From Cytophagales bacterium (GTDB lineage: Bacteria; Bacteroidota; Bacteroidia; Cytophagales; Cyclobacteriaceae), in NCBI GenBank assembly GCA_003454975.1, contig DMST01000262.1, positions 27,591 through 52,362 on the forward strand: DNA of 24,772 bases, given 5' to 3'. A program made the position numbers and the translations under genes. The notes beneath the pieces are model-generated. The model saw only the letters and a list, made by a program, of their open reading frames with translations. It did no database searches and was not told where the DNA came from. Positions 1 to 9,214 of the stretch are shown here, piece by piece. Every line of letters begins with the position of its first letter. Position 1 is the first letter of the stretch.

Positions 1-2
1 GC

Positions 3-1559
3 GGCCCTACGGGATGGAGTGTAGCGTTTACCAACACTAGCGTGAATCTGTCAAATAACACGGATGTTGGCTTCCGGTTTTCCGATGCAGAATTGAATGC
101 TACCTACGTATACACCATCAAGAGTTCAGGTGGCACTGATTCCGTGGCAGGCAATGGTTTGATTACTTCCTCTTCGTTATTAATCGGGGGGATAAGTGTG
201 ACTGATCTGGAGGAGGGTACCCTCACGTTAACGGTATCACTGACCGATGAAAATGGAAATGGTAGCAATCCGGAATTCTCCACGGCAGATTATGCGAAAA
301 GCCCAGTGGTCACTACCAATGTAACTACGGACATCCTTCTCAACGGGGCTACCTTCAACGGAACGGTCAATGGGCAAGGGGCTAGCAGTACCCGGGTTCA
401 GTTTGAGTACTCTACTAGCTCTGACTTTAGTAATTCAAGCCTTACTTCACCCGTGACGATCACATCTGCAGAACCCGAAGCAGTAACAGCTACTGTGGAT
501 GGCCTGACGGAGGATACGAATTACTTTGTTAGAGTTACTGCCTTTAACGGAAATGGCGGGGTAATTAACGGTGGTGCAGATACTTTCACCACGCTCCTCA
601 ACTTAGAACCTGAGCTTGAGGATATCGCCCTGACCACACCTGAGGATAGCGCGTTCAGCTTTACCTATGAGATGTTTGACGTGCCATTCTTTTCGCCAGA
701 TGGTTCTTCACTAAGCTCCATTTCCATCGAGAGTTTGCCAACCGAGGGTAGTCTGACCTTGAATGGGGCAGCGGTTACGCTTAACCAGGTTATTTCAGGT
801 AGCGAAATTCCTAATCTCAGCTATACCCCCGATCAAGACTTTAATGGAGAGGATGCTTTCCGTTGGAATGCAGAGGCAGTTGATATTCTGGCAATTGATG
901 AGGCCACAGTGGAATTCACCGTGACCGCTGTCAACGATGCTCCAACCATCTCTTCTATTGACACGAGAAGTGGTAAAGAAACTGAGCCCATTTCCGGTGT
1001 CGAGTTCACAATCACTGATGTCGATGATGATGCCAACAATCTGCAGGTATCCTTCGCCAGCTCTAATATTTTGGTGATTGATCCTACTGGCATCACCATG
1101 ACCGGAAACGGGGAAAACCGAGAATTGACCTTAACATCCTCGGAAGAGCAGGGGTATGGAGAATCAGAAATTACGGTTACGGTATCCGATGGGGAATTAG
1201 AGACAAGCACCACATTTACGGTGATCTTTGGCATATCGGCTCGTCCTCCTGTAGTTTATGATCTGTTTACGCCCAATGGTGATGGTGTGAATGACGTCTG
1301 GATCATAGAGAACTTACAGTCCTATGAACGATTCCAAGTGGTTGCTTTTGATCCTGAAACCCAAACCCAGTTGTTTAACCTGGATGCCGAAGGTACAGGT
1401 GATCTTGGGGATGAGGTAGCTTTCTGGGACGGTACCTCTGGAGGTATTGCAGTGGCCGACGGAGCCTATGGTTATGTAATTATTCTAACCACCGAAGATG
1501 GGGCCACTGAGAAACTTACTGGTTTTGTAGTCGTGCAGCGTGATTTCTTCAATGATTAA
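3..1559 (+). CDS. 3' part of a secreted multi-domain adhesin-like protein with a T9SS type B (gliding motility-associated) C-terminal domain
   Basis: The reading frame is open from the first bases, so the 5' end lies outside the window. A GTG at 42 is only an internal Val codon. The visible 518 residues run in order: an Ig-like surface repeat (GWSVAFTNTSVNLSN onward), a fibronectin-III-like module (about residues 100-200), two cadherin-like/Ig-like modules ending near VNDAPT and GELETSTTFTV, and a final domain starting PPVVYDLFTPNGDGVND. The FTPNGDGVND motif and the later WDGT...G.Y.Y.I pattern match the CHU_C/gliding motility-associated C-terminal domain, known as the type B sorting signal of the type IX secretion system. 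The protein is therefore inferred to be exported across the outer membrane and either surface-attached or released. No catalytic domain is seen in the visible part, so a structural or adhesive role is most likely. A strong terminator follows 20 bases after the stop. Confidence 0.88.
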   Translation, partial: GPTGWSVAFTNTSVNLSNNTDVGFRFSDAELNATYVYTIKSSGGTDSVAGNGLITSSSLLIGGISVTDLEEGTLTLTVSLTDENGNGSNPEFSTADYAKSPVVTTNVTTDILLNGATFNGTVNGQGASSTRVQFEYSTSSDFSNSSLTSPVTITSAEPEAVTATVDGLTEDTNYFVRVTAFNGNGGVINGGADTFTTLLNLEPELEDIALTTPEDSAFSFTYEMFDVPFFSPDGSSLSSISIESLPTEGSLTLNGAAVTLNQVISGSEIPNLSYTPDQDFNGEDAFRWNAEAVDILAIDEATVEFTVTAVNDAPTISSIDTRSGKETEPISGVEFTITDVDDDANNLQVSFASSNILVIDPTGITMTGNGENRELTLTSSEEQGYGESEITVTVSDGELETSTTFTVIFGISARPPVVYDLFTPNGDGVNDVWIIENLQSYERFQVVAFDPETQTQLFNLDAEGTGDLGDEVAFWDGTSGGIAVADGAYGYVIILTTEDGATEKLTGFVVVQRDFFND

Positions 1560-1579
1560 TCAGGGGAATCGATAATATG

Positions 1580-1625
1580 AAAGCCGGGCTGGTTAGGATA
1601 TTCCTACAGGCCCGGCTTTTTTCGT
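1580..1625 (+). terminator. Intrinsic terminator after the T9SS cargo gene
   Basis: A perfect 10-base inverted repeat, AAAGCCGGGC (1580-1589) and GCCCGGCTTT (1610-1619), is followed by a run of T. The 20-base loop region contains a second small stem, TAGGA/TCCTA (1594-1598 and 1602-1606), so the structure could be longer. Confidence 0.88.
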
Positions 1626-1634
1626 CTTTATCCC

Positions 1635-1642
1635 TATTTTTG
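1635..1642 (+). promoter_or_regulatory. Possible -7 element of the terC-like gene
   Basis: TATTTTTG matches the Bacteroidota -7 consensus TAnnTTTG and lies 40 bases upstream of the ATG at 1683, just after the preceding terminator. No TTG is seen at the usual 19-21 base distance upstream (that place is the terminator stem), so the assignment is weak. Confidence 0.3.
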
Positions 1643-1682
1643 GCGTCGAAGGTGGAAAAACCTTGTAAAACCTAACCGTACC

Positions 1683-2450
1683 ATGCTGGAAAACCTATTT
1701 ACCTTATTCATGCTCATCATTTTGCAAGCAGTGTTGGGCTTTGATAACCTCCTTTATATCTCCCTCGAATCCAAAAGAGCCCCTGTAGAAAAGCAGACGC
1801 AAGTGCGTAACCTGGGTATAGGTATTGCCATTGTTCTTCGGATTGGCCTTTTGTTTTTGCTCCTACAGTTACTACCGCTCTTTGAAGAGCCACTCTTTCA
1901 CCTCCATTGGGAGGGAGTAGTAGAAGGCGCCATTACCGGTCATAGCATAATTGTGTTGTTTGGTGGTGGGTTCATTCTCTACACTGCCGTAAAGGAGATT
2001 TGGCATATGGTGTATTTAGAAGAGCATGCCAAGGAATCGAAGGAGAAGAGTTCCTTTGGAAAGGTCCTGTTCTTGATCGTTGTTATGAACCTGGTATTCT
2101 CTTTTGATTCCATCCTTAGCGCCATAGCACTAACAAAAGTGTTATGGGTAATGGCCACCGCCATCGTAATCAGCGGAGTATTGATGATTTGGTTATCAGA
2201 TAGGGTTTCCAAATTTCTGGCGCGCAACCGAATGTTCGAAGTCCTCGGGTTGTTCATCCTTTTTTTAGTGGGGGTGATGCTGATTTCAGAAGGAGGGCAC
2301 TTGGCCGAGCTAGCATTCTTTGACGTTCATATCACACCAATGAGTAAGTCCACCTTTTACTTTGTCATTTTTGTGCTGGTGATCGTGGATATCGTACAAG
2401 GACGCTATCAGAAAAAACTGATAAAAGAGCACGAAGCCCACAAGCACTAA
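1683..2450 (+). CDS. TerC family integral membrane protein
   Basis: A 255-residue hydrophobic protein with about seven membrane segments and the family's two hallmark acidic sites: GFDN near residue 21 in the first helix and FSFDSI near residue 142. The segment FILYTAVKEIWHM (about 98-110), followed by a charged cytoplasmic loop rich in K and E, is also typical. TerC-family proteins sit in the inner membrane and have been linked to tellurite resistance and, in several bacteria, to manganese efflux or metal loading of exported enzymes. Which of these applies here cannot be read from the sequence. No ter-operon partners are adjacent, so a metal-homeostasis role is the more cautious inference. 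The ATG at 1683 begins directly with the first hydrophobic helix. The gene stands alone between two terminators. Confidence 0.9.
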   Translation: MLENLFTLFMLIILQAVLGFDNLLYISLESKRAPVEKQTQVRNLGIGIAIVLRIGLLFLLLQLLPLFEEPLFHLHWEGVVEGAITGHSIIVLFGGGFILYTAVKEIWHMVYLEEHAKESKEKSSFGKVLFLIVVMNLVFSFDSILSAIALTKVLWVMATAIVISGVLMIWLSDRVSKFLARNRMFEVLGLFILFLVGVMLISEGGHLAELAFFDVHITPMSKSTFYFVIFVLVIVDIVQGRYQKKLIKEHEAHKH

Positions 2451-2488
2451 AGACAAAAAAGCATTTCGCCTAAACTATTCTGATATGC

Positions 2489-2526
2489 AAAACCGCATAC
2501 CTCCTTCTGGGGGATGCGGTTTTTTG
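2489..2526 (+). terminator. Intrinsic terminator after the TerC-family gene
   Basis: The stem AAAACCGCAT (2489-2498) pairs with ATGCGGTTTT (2514-2523). It is extended by CCTCC/GGGGG around a TTCT loop with one bulged A, and is followed by a T-rich run. Confidence 0.88.
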
Positions 2527-2740
2527 TTTTTTGGCAATCCATGAGACTACTCCCCCGGGATAATACCTCATCTAGGGAGCCTGTGCATACTAGATCTTTT
2601 CTTATTAGAGTGAAAAAACGATAGACAAAATGAACTGCGTTGGTGTAAAAATTCTTCGCCTGCCAGCGCTGGCGGTGTACTTTATCCTCAGGGTAGGGAC
2701 TCCTACCATTCAACGTCTTTCTTTACCAAACATAATAACT

Positions 2741-5700
2741 ATGATCAAACGACTACTCCTAGTCAGTTGTGCGATGGTGCTGGGCTGGACGGCAACAGCA
2801 CAGACCCTCGACATGGACCAATTTGAAAATATGAAAGCCCGCAATATTGGTCCGGCGGGAATGGCAGGTAGGGTAACTGCCATTGATGTAGTGACCGAAG
2901 ATCCTAATGTGATGTATGTGGGGGCGGCTTCTGGCGGCGTTTGGAAAAGTACCAGTGGGGGCATCAAATGGGAGCCCATTTTTGAAGAAGAAAAGACGGC
3001 TTCTATCGGAGCCATCGCTATTCAACAGAGCAACCCGGATGTGGTGTGGGTAGGTACCGGAGAAGGTAACCCACGGAATAGCCTCAACGGAGGCTTTGGC
3101 GTGTATAAGTCGTTGGATGGAGGTCACTCGTGGAAGGCCATGGGATTGGAAGAAACCCGCCATATCCACCGGATCGTGATAGATCCTACAGATCCTAATA
3201 CAGTGTATGTGGGCGCCATTGGTTCTCCTTGGGGAGAGCATCCGGAGCGTGGAGTATTCAAAACTACCGACGGTGGAGAAACCTGGGAAAAGGTGTTGTT
3301 TGTGAACAACAAAACCGGGGTGGCTGATTTGGTGATGGATCCCACCAACCCCAACAAACTAATTGCTGCTATGTGGGAGCATCGCCGGATGCCCTGGACT
3401 TTTAACTCTGGTGGTCCAGGTTCCGGATTGTATGTGACTTACGATGGTGGCAGGACTTGGGAGAAGCGCACCGATGAAGACGGCTTACCCAAAGGCGACC
3501 TTGGGCGGATTGGTATTGCTATCGCACCTAGCCAACCCAACCGGATTTATGCCTTGATAGAGGCCAAGAAGAATGCCTTGTACCGATCTGAGGATGGTGG
3601 ATTCACCTGGAAGAAAATCAACGATAAGCCAGGAATTGGTAATCGTCCTTTCTACTACTCTGATATCCGGGTAGATCCTGTGAACGAGAACCGTATATAC
3701 TCCATTTTTACCTACGTAAACGTGAGTGAAGACGGCGGTAAATCTTTCCGTCAGTTGATGCCTGCTTACGGAGCAAATAACGGAGTTCACCCTGATCACC
3801 ATGCCTGGTGGATTCACCCGAATGATCCCAAATTCATGTTGGAGGGCAATGATGGGGGGCTGAATATTACCCGTGATGGCGGTAAAAGCTGGCGCTTCAT
3901 CGAGACCTTGCCTTTGGCCCAGTTCTATCATATCAATGTGGATATGGAGTTGCCATACAATGTGTATGGTGGTATGCAAGACAACGGTTCATGGGGTGGC
4001 CCTGCTTATGTGTTTAAGTCGCAAGGTATTCGTAACCACTACTGGCAAGAGCTGGCCTTCGGCGATGGATTTGATGTAGTGCCTGATCCTGATGATAGCC
4101 GCTACGGTTACGCAATGAGCCAGCAGGGAAATGTTGTCCGCTATGACCGGGTAACCGGTGCTTCGGAATTTATCCGCCCTACTCACCCGGATTATGAGAT
4201 GAATTCTCAATTGCGATTCAATTGGAACGCTCCTATTGCCCAGGATCCTTTTGATAACAGTACCATATATTATGGTAGCCAGTTTGTACACCGGTCCAAT
4301 GACAAGGGTAAGACGTACACGGTTATTTCACCGGACTTGACCACCAACGATCCTGAGAAGCAAAAACAGCATCTGAGTGGTGGTTTGACCATGGACGCTA
4401 CCGGCGCAGAGAACCATACAACACTTTTGGTAATTGAACCTTCTTCCAAAGACCGCGGAGTCATTTGGGCAGGGTCAGACGACGGTTTGGTACACATTAC
4501 CCGCGATGGTGGGGAGAACTGGACCAACGTTACAGGGAACATTCCAGGTTTTCCTACAGGAGCTTGGGTACCGCAAATCAAGGCTTCTAGCCACAACGGA
4601 GGAGAGGCTTTGGTGGTAGTAAACGATTACCGCCGATATAACTACGAGCCATACGTATGGCGTACCCGTGACTACGGTACTACCTGGGAGCGCATTGTAG
4701 ATGCTAATGACGTAATAAGCTTCACGCTTTCCATAGTACAAGATCCCATTGAACCCAATCTGTACTTCCTGGGAACCGATGATGGGTTATACGTGAGTAT
4801 AGACGGAGCTAGCACCTGGACTAAGTGGACGCAAGGGGTGCCTACTGTCCCCGTTGCTGATTTGGTGATTCACCCGCGTGAGCACGATTTGGTGTTGGGT
4901 ACTTTCGGCCGAGCAGCTTTCGTCCTAGACGATATCCGTCCCCTCCGTGCCATGGCCGCTAATACCTCGGTAATGAGCCAGCCACTTACCTTGTTCGATC
5001 CTCCTACAGGCGTCTTGGCCGCCTACCAGCAAGCAGCCGGTACTCGGTTTGGGGGAGACGCTTTATACAATGCTGAGAACCGTCCGTACGGCGCTATGAT
5101 TAGCTATTGGCTTAACAAGCCAGATACTGAAGCTAAGGATATGCCAGAGGAGGAAGAACCCGCTAGCGGGCGCAGAGGTAGAAGAGGCCGTAATAATGCC
5201 CCGGCTCCTGAGCCCGCTGAGACGGAAGAAGAGGATGCCCCCAAAGTGAAATGGGACTCAGTGCGGCTAGAGATCTATGACGGCGAACGACTGATTCGGA
5301 CTCTACAATGGAAAGCGCCTGAAGAAAATGGTTTGCACCGTACCGCTTGGTATATGGATGAGAAGGGTATGCAACGTCCTAGCCGGGAGAACCGCCAGCG
5401 CAGAGGCAACCGTGAGCCTGGTGGCGTAACGGTGAAGCCTGGTACGTATCAGCTCAAGATGTTCTTTGGTGACCAGGAAATGGAGAGTGAGATTGAAATC
5501 ATCATTGATCCTCGCTTGGAAGGTGTTACTGATGCTGATATCAACGGAGCATATGATGCCTCTAAGATGATGGAAGGGTATATGAACACGGCAGCCGAAG
5601 CAGCCAAGCAGCTGGCTGAGAGCCTAAAGGTGGCCCAAGGATTTAGAAAAGAAATGCGTGATGCAGATAAAGAGGAATACAAGGAGCAGATTGATATGAG

Positions 5701-6025
5701 CAAGGAGATGATCGATTCTATCGGTCATATCCAAGATCTGTTTTTTGGTAAAGAGGACGATCGCCAAGGCATTACCCGAGATCCTGATCCGAATGTAAGC
5801 CGCCGCTTATTCGGAGCCTACCGGTACATCCAGGGTAGGGAAGGGGCTCCTACGGCTACCGAAGATCAGCTGGTAGAGCATGCTGTAAAAGCCATGACCG
5901 ATTGGTTAGAGATTGTGAATGGCTTCTATGCCGAGGTGTGGCCTAGCTATGTGGAAGAGATGGAAAAGGTAGATATTCCAAAGTTTAAAGAAACAAAAGC
6001 CTTTAGCTTGGAAGGTGAAGAATAG
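2741..6025 (+). CDS. Exported Asp-box (BNR/VPS10-sortilin-like) beta-propeller protein, glycosyl-hydrolase-like
   Basis: 1094 residues from the ATG at 2741, which gives a clean Sec signal peptide (MIKRLLLVSCAMVLGWTATA, cleaved before QTLD). An in-frame ATG at 2630 would add 37 residues before this signal and is unlikely. The body carries about ten Asp-box motifs (S/T-x-D-G-G-x-T/S-W), for example SLDGGHSW, TTDGGETW, TYDGGRTW, SEDGGFTW, TRDGGKSW, TRDGGENW and SIDGASTW, spread over about residues 60-690. This is as in VPS10/sortilin and sialidase-like propellers. A long acidic then Arg/Pro-rich linker (about 800-835) precedes a C-terminal beta domain (KPGTYQLKMFF) and a helical tail. Such proteins are common in Bacteroidota and are often named glycosyl hydrolase or sortilin-like. 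No catalytic residues can be assigned with confidence, so the substrate is unknown. No T9SS sorting domain is seen, so periplasmic location is inferred. The gene converges with the acyltransferase gene. Confidence 0.85.
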   Translation: MIKRLLLVSCAMVLGWTATAQTLDMDQFENMKARNIGPAGMAGRVTAIDVVTEDPNVMYVGAASGGVWKSTSGGIKWEPIFEEEKTASIGAIAIQQSNPDVVWVGTGEGNPRNSLNGGFGVYKSLDGGHSWKAMGLEETRHIHRIVIDPTDPNTVYVGAIGSPWGEHPERGVFKTTDGGETWEKVLFVNNKTGVADLVMDPTNPNKLIAAMWEHRRMPWTFNSGGPGSGLYVTYDGGRTWEKRTDEDGLPKGDLGRIGIAIAPSQPNRIYALIEAKKNALYRSEDGGFTWKKINDKPGIGNRPFYYSDIRVDPVNENRIYSIFTYVNVSEDGGKSFRQLMPAYGANNGVHPDHHAWWIHPNDPKFMLEGNDGGLNITRDGGKSWRFIETLPLAQFYHINVDMELPYNVYGGMQDNGSWGGPAYVFKSQGIRNHYWQELAFGDGFDVVPDPDDSRYGYAMSQQGNVVRYDRVTGASEFIRPTHPDYEMNSQLRFNWNAPIAQDPFDNSTIYYGSQFVHRSNDKGKTYTVISPDLTTNDPEKQKQHLSGGLTMDATGAENHTTLLVIEPSSKDRGVIWAGSDDGLVHITRDGGENWTNVTGNIPGFPTGAWVPQIKASSHNGGEALVVVNDYRRYNYEPYVWRTRDYGTTWERIVDANDVISFTLSIVQDPIEPNLYFLGTDDGLYVSIDGASTWTKWTQGVPTVPVADLVIHPREHDLVLGTFGRAAFVLDDIRPLRAMAANTSVMSQPLTLFDPPTGVLAAYQQAAGTRFGGDALYNAENRPYGAMISYWLNKPDTEAKDMPEEEEPASGRRGRRGRNNAPAPEPAETEEEDAPKVKWDSVRLEIYDGERLIRTLQWKAPEENGLHRTAWYMDEKGMQRPSRENRQRRGNREPGGVTVKPGTYQLKMFFGDQEMESEIEIIIDPRLEGVTDADINGAYDASKMMEGYMNTAAEAAKQLAESLKVAQGFRKEMRDADKEEYKEQIDMSKEMIDSIGHIQDLFFGKEDDRQGITRDPDPNVSRRLFGAYRYIQGREGAPTATEDQLVEHAVKAMTDWLEIVNGFYAEVWPSYVEEMEKVDIPKFKETKAFSLEGEE

Positions 6026-6045
6026 TTGCCTTCTACTATAAAATG

Positions 6046-6087
6046 AAAAAGCCCGGATACCATTACACGGTAGTCCGGGCTTTTTTT
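6046..6087. terminator. Bidirectional intrinsic terminator between convergent genes
   Basis: AAAAAGCCCGGA (6046-6057) pairs with TCCGGGC plus the following T run (6074-6087). An inner TACC/GGTA stem and a 7-base loop are present. The A run on the left and the T run on the right mean the hairpin has a U-tract in both directions, which serves the Asp-box gene (+) and the acyltransferase gene (-). Confidence 0.88.
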
Positions 6088-6103
6088 ATGATTAAGGAAC
6101 CTA

Positions 6104-7441
6104 CTAGTTTGAAGACTTCAATCCAGCAATTGATTTTCTTAAATCTTCAATTTCTTTTGCCACGGTGGGCTTCTTCTTTTGGAAGCGTTTCCAACGCCCG
6201 TTTTGCAAACTACGATAGGCTAGAAAGCTATAACGCTCACCGTAAATGCTGGTAAAGATGATGGCCGGAATGCTGATCCAGCCCCATACTGAACCGAGAA
6301 AGATGAAAGTGAGAGTAACCAACAGGAGAAATAGGACCGAAAAGGTAATCCATTCGAGCCCATAAAATATGGATAGGTACCACTGAGTACCCCATAGCTT
6401 TCTCTTTTCTACCAGTCCTTTGCCAAGGCGCTTGGGCCAAGCCGTGAAAGGGCGGGAAAGTAAAAAGAGGGGCCACCCGATCCAAAGGAGTAGTTTTTCC
6501 CAGTTCAGTAGCTTCTGTCCATCTGATAATGCCTCATCAATGAGCTTATTGTCCAATAATAGCTCACGGTAGTTCTTCGCTTTTTCTTCCCACTGCTTTG
6601 CCTCCTCGGGGTTCTTCTGGTACAGGGTGTTTACGGCCTTGGCCATGGCTTTCTCAGCATGAAAAGAAGGTGGGGCTTCATCGGGCTTTCTGACCCACTG
6701 AGGCTTACTTTGGTAGGCATCGTTGCGAGCAATATCCAAAGCCGTATATCCCAACTGATCCGCCTCTGGCGTATCAAGCGTCACCATGAGCGGTCTCATC
6801 CGTTTGTCAAGTTCCGCGGTAAGGTCGTCTACCGCTTTAGTCTGATCCGTTTGGTACAGGTCCCAATAGTCGATGGCGCGAATGGGTTCACCATGATTCA
6901 TCATCACCGTCTGGTTTCGCTTGTGAGAGTGCTGATAGTTGAGCACCATCGGCACAATATTTACGTCCAATTCAGGGCCGTATTCGTCCATCGCCCCAAA
7001 GGCCATCCAGGCAGTTCCCTTTTTTAATGGGCGAAGGCGTTTTTCTGGTACACTATGACCCTCCGTATAGATCACAATGTTGGCTTTTTCTCCAAGCAAC
7101 CGATACACCCACCGGAAGATGCTTTTGTTCTTTTGTCCGCTGTTTTTGGTTTCTTCCTTGCGATAGATGGGTATCATATTGAACTGCCGCACGAATAACC
7201 ATTCAACAAACCCTTTCTTAAATACATCGCCCCGCGCCAGAAAATGCATTACCGGCACCACGCTGTCCGCATAAATTACCGGATCAAGGAAGGAGTTGGG
7301 ATGGTTGCTCGCAACCATATTGGGCTTAGTCCAATCCGGTTTACTCCTGCCTACTACATAGACAGAACGGAAGAAAGCATGATGATAAAGCCGTAATACC
7401 CAGTAAAACAGGCGATAAATAATAGGGGCACCTCCAAACAT
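6104..7441 (-). CDS. PlsC-type 1-acylglycerol-3-phosphate/glycerol-3-phosphate acyltransferase-like membrane protein
   Basis: 445 residues from the ATG at 7441. A TTG three codons upstream is a less likely start. The acyltransferase motif I is NHPNSFLDP (His47, Asp53), spaced HX5D rather than the usual HX4D. The second block is YTEGHS...RPLKKGTAWMA (about 125-147), which fits the family's E-G motif. A C-terminal part with about three hydrophobic helices (WEKLLLWIGWPLFLL and LEWITFSVLFLLLVTLTFIFLG) anchors it in the inner membrane. The family transfers acyl chains to glycerol-3-phosphate or lysophosphatidate in phospholipid synthesis. The HX5D spacing recalls the yeast Gat/Sct type of glycerol-3-phosphate acyltransferase as I remember it, so the first acylation step is possible. 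The gene starts 23 bases after the gamma-glutamyltransferase stop and is probably co-transcribed with it. Confidence 0.85.
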   Translation of the reverse strand: MFGGAPIIYRLFYWVLRLYHHAFFRSVYVVGRSKPDWTKPNMVASNHPNSFLDPVIYADSVVPVMHFLARGDVFKKGFVEWLFVRQFNMIPIYRKEETKNSGQKNKSIFRWVYRLLGEKANIVIYTEGHSVPEKRLRPLKKGTAWMAFGAMDEYGPELDVNIVPMVLNYQHSHKRNQTVMMNHGEPIRAIDYWDLYQTDQTKAVDDLTAELDKRMRPLMVTLDTPEADQLGYTALDIARNDAYQSKPQWVRKPDEAPPSFHAEKAMAKAVNTLYQKNPEEAKQWEEKAKNYRELLLDNKLIDEALSDGQKLLNWEKLLLWIGWPLFLLSRPFTAWPKRLGKGLVEKRKLWGTQWYLSIFYGLEWITFSVLFLLLVTLTFIFLGSVWGWISIPAIIFTSIYGERYSFLAYRSLQNGRWKRFQKKKPTVAKEIEDLRKSIAGLKSSN

Positions 7442-7464
7442 AGCGGGCAAACATACGGAAAAAC

Positions 7465-9162
7465 CTAATATCCCGCAGCCATATCGTCTCCTCTGGGATC
7501 AGCGCCGCCTTCCAGTTTACCGTCCTCTAAAATCAGGATGGCGTCTACTCGACCAATACCCCCACGCTCTTGAAGCGTGTGCCCCATGTTCTGAAGGGCA
7601 TTGCGAATTTCAGAGGGAATGGCGTCTACCTCGTGGTACACCAAATTGGGCTTCCATTGGTGATGGAAACGAGGATAGGCCACCGCTTCTTGCATACCCA
7701 TACCGTGGTCTAGCACATTTACAATAGTCTGGAATACACTAGTGATGATGGTGCTGCCACCAGGAGTGCCTACTACCATTTTCAATTGCCCGTCCTTCTC
7801 TATGATGGTAGGAGTCATGCTGCTAAGCATGCGTTTGCCTGGCTCGATTGCGTTGGCTTCAGCGCCAATCAGGCCGTAGGCATTGGGATAGCCGGGTTTA
7901 ATGCTGAAGTCATCCATCTCATTGTTGAGCAGAAATCCGGCTCCGTCTACCACCACGTGGCTTCCCATACCCCCATTCAGAGTGGTGGTAATAGACACGG
8001 CATTACCTTGTGCGTCCACAATACTAAAGTGAGTAGTTTCTTCCGATTTAGGCCCCGAGAATTCACCTGAGGCTATGTCCTCGCTGTCAGTGGCTTGTTC
8101 CGCATCGAAAGAGGCCATGCGTTGGGTGGCATACGCAGCATCAATGAGGGATTCTCGCGGAACCGGATAAAAATCTGTGTCACCCAGGTGTGTGGACCGG
8201 TCAGCATATACTCTACGTTCGGCCTCAGTGAAAAGGTGTACCTTTTCTGCACTATGGGGTTCCCAGTCCGCTAGAGGATAGCTCTCTACCATTTGAAGGA
8301 GTTGGGCTAGGGCAATACCGCCACTGCTTGCCGGAGGCATGCTAATGATTCGGTGTCCACGGTAAGAGAACACCACTGGGTCTCGCCAGACAGCCTCGTA
8401 TTCAGCCAGGTCGTCAAGAGAAATCATCCCATTGCCACGCACCATTTCCGCCACTATTTTTTTTGCAACCTCACCGGTGTAAAATCCTTCGGCACCCATG
8501 TCTCGCACCTGCGTTAGCGTCCATGCCAAATCTTTCATGACTACACTATCACCCGGGTTCCATCCTGACTCGTTGAGAAGGAAGGCGGGGGCAACTGTGT
8601 TGGCTTCCAAAAAACGTTCCCGATGGCTGTTGTAACTGCGGGCTTCCTTCTCGGTAAGTAGGAAGCCGTTGGCGGCCAAATCGATAGCAGGTTGTACCAA
8701 CTGCTCCCAGGGTAAAGTACCATAGCGTTGGTGGGCAGTGTACATGCCGGCTACTGAGCCCGGTACACCTGCTGCCAGATGACCCAGGGTGCTCGATTTG
8801 GGAATTACCTCTCCCAGGCTATCCAGATACATATCTCGCCCACCGCTAAAAGGAGCCCTTTCTCTAAAATCCAAAGCAGAAAGCTCCCCATCATGCATGC
8901 GGCTTACCATAAAACCCCCTCCTCCAATGTTGCCTGCTACTGGATAAACTACAGCCAGAGCGAATTGTACCGCAACTGCAGCATCCACCGCATTGCCTCC
9001 TTGTTTGAGGATGTCTGCCCCCACTTCCGATGCCAGCGGGTGGGCACTGACCACCATAGCCGAGTCGGCCAACAACCCGACAGGGGGGGCTTCCTCAACA
9101 GGAGTATTACAGGCAGAAAAGAAAAGGGTACAGGCAAAAAAGAGAGTTGCTATGCGATGCAT
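7465..9162 (-). CDS. ggt: Gamma-glutamyltransferase (gamma-glutamyltranspeptidase), lipoprotein
   Basis: 565 residues from the ATG at 9162, where the protein begins with a lipoprotein signal (MHRIATLFFACTLFFSAC, lipid-anchored Cys18). An upstream alternative at 9243 would bury this signal. The enzyme is made as one chain that cuts itself before a Thr, which becomes the nucleophile. Here that is Thr376 in EETTHFSIVD. Other family signatures are LNNEMDDFS, KRMLSSMTPTII and PGGSTIITSVFQ in the small subunit, and GNAVDAAVAVQFAL and GGGFMV in the large subunit. The C-terminus DPRGDDMAAGY matches the usual family end, so the gene is complete. It hydrolyses or transfers the gamma-glutamyl group of glutathione and related peptides in the periplasm. 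It lies 108 bases after the histidine kinase stop and 23 bases before the acyltransferase. Confidence 0.95.
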   Translation of the reverse strand: MHRIATLFFACTLFFSACNTPVEEAPPVGLLADSAMVVSAHPLASEVGADILKQGGNAVDAAVAVQFALAVVYPVAGNIGGGGFMVSRMHDGELSALDFRERAPFSGGRDMYLDSLGEVIPKSSTLGHLAAGVPGSVAGMYTAHQRYGTLPWEQLVQPAIDLAANGFLLTEKEARSYNSHRERFLEANTVAPAFLLNESGWNPGDSVVMKDLAWTLTQVRDMGAEGFYTGEVAKKIVAEMVRGNGMISLDDLAEYEAVWRDPVVFSYRGHRIISMPPASSGGIALAQLLQMVESYPLADWEPHSAEKVHLFTEAERRVYADRSTHLGDTDFYPVPRESLIDAAYATQRMASFDAEQATDSEDIASGEFSGPKSEETTHFSIVDAQGNAVSITTTLNGGMGSHVVVDGAGFLLNNEMDDFSIKPGYPNAYGLIGAEANAIEPGKRMLSSMTPTIIEKDGQLKMVVGTPGGSTIITSVFQTIVNVLDHGMGMQEAVAYPRFHHQWKPNLVYHEVDAIPSEIRNALQNMGHTLQERGGIGRVDAILILEDGKLEGGADPRGDDMAAGY

Positions 9163-9214
9163 GGTGGTACGTAGTTTTTCGTTACCCACCAATATACTAT
9201 GCAATACAGGAAAG

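Noticed and set aside
2630..2740. 37-residue N-terminal extension of the Asp-box protein
   Set aside because: The internal ATG at 2741 begins a textbook signal peptide. The extension would bury it.
3485..3979. 164-codon - strand frame over the Asp-box gene
   Set aside because: It is a shadow of the repetitive coding sequence. Similar frames recur along the gene because of codon bias.
8779..9174. 131-codon + strand frame over ggt
   Set aside because: It is antisense to the well-supported gamma-glutamyltransferase gene and its translation has no family features.
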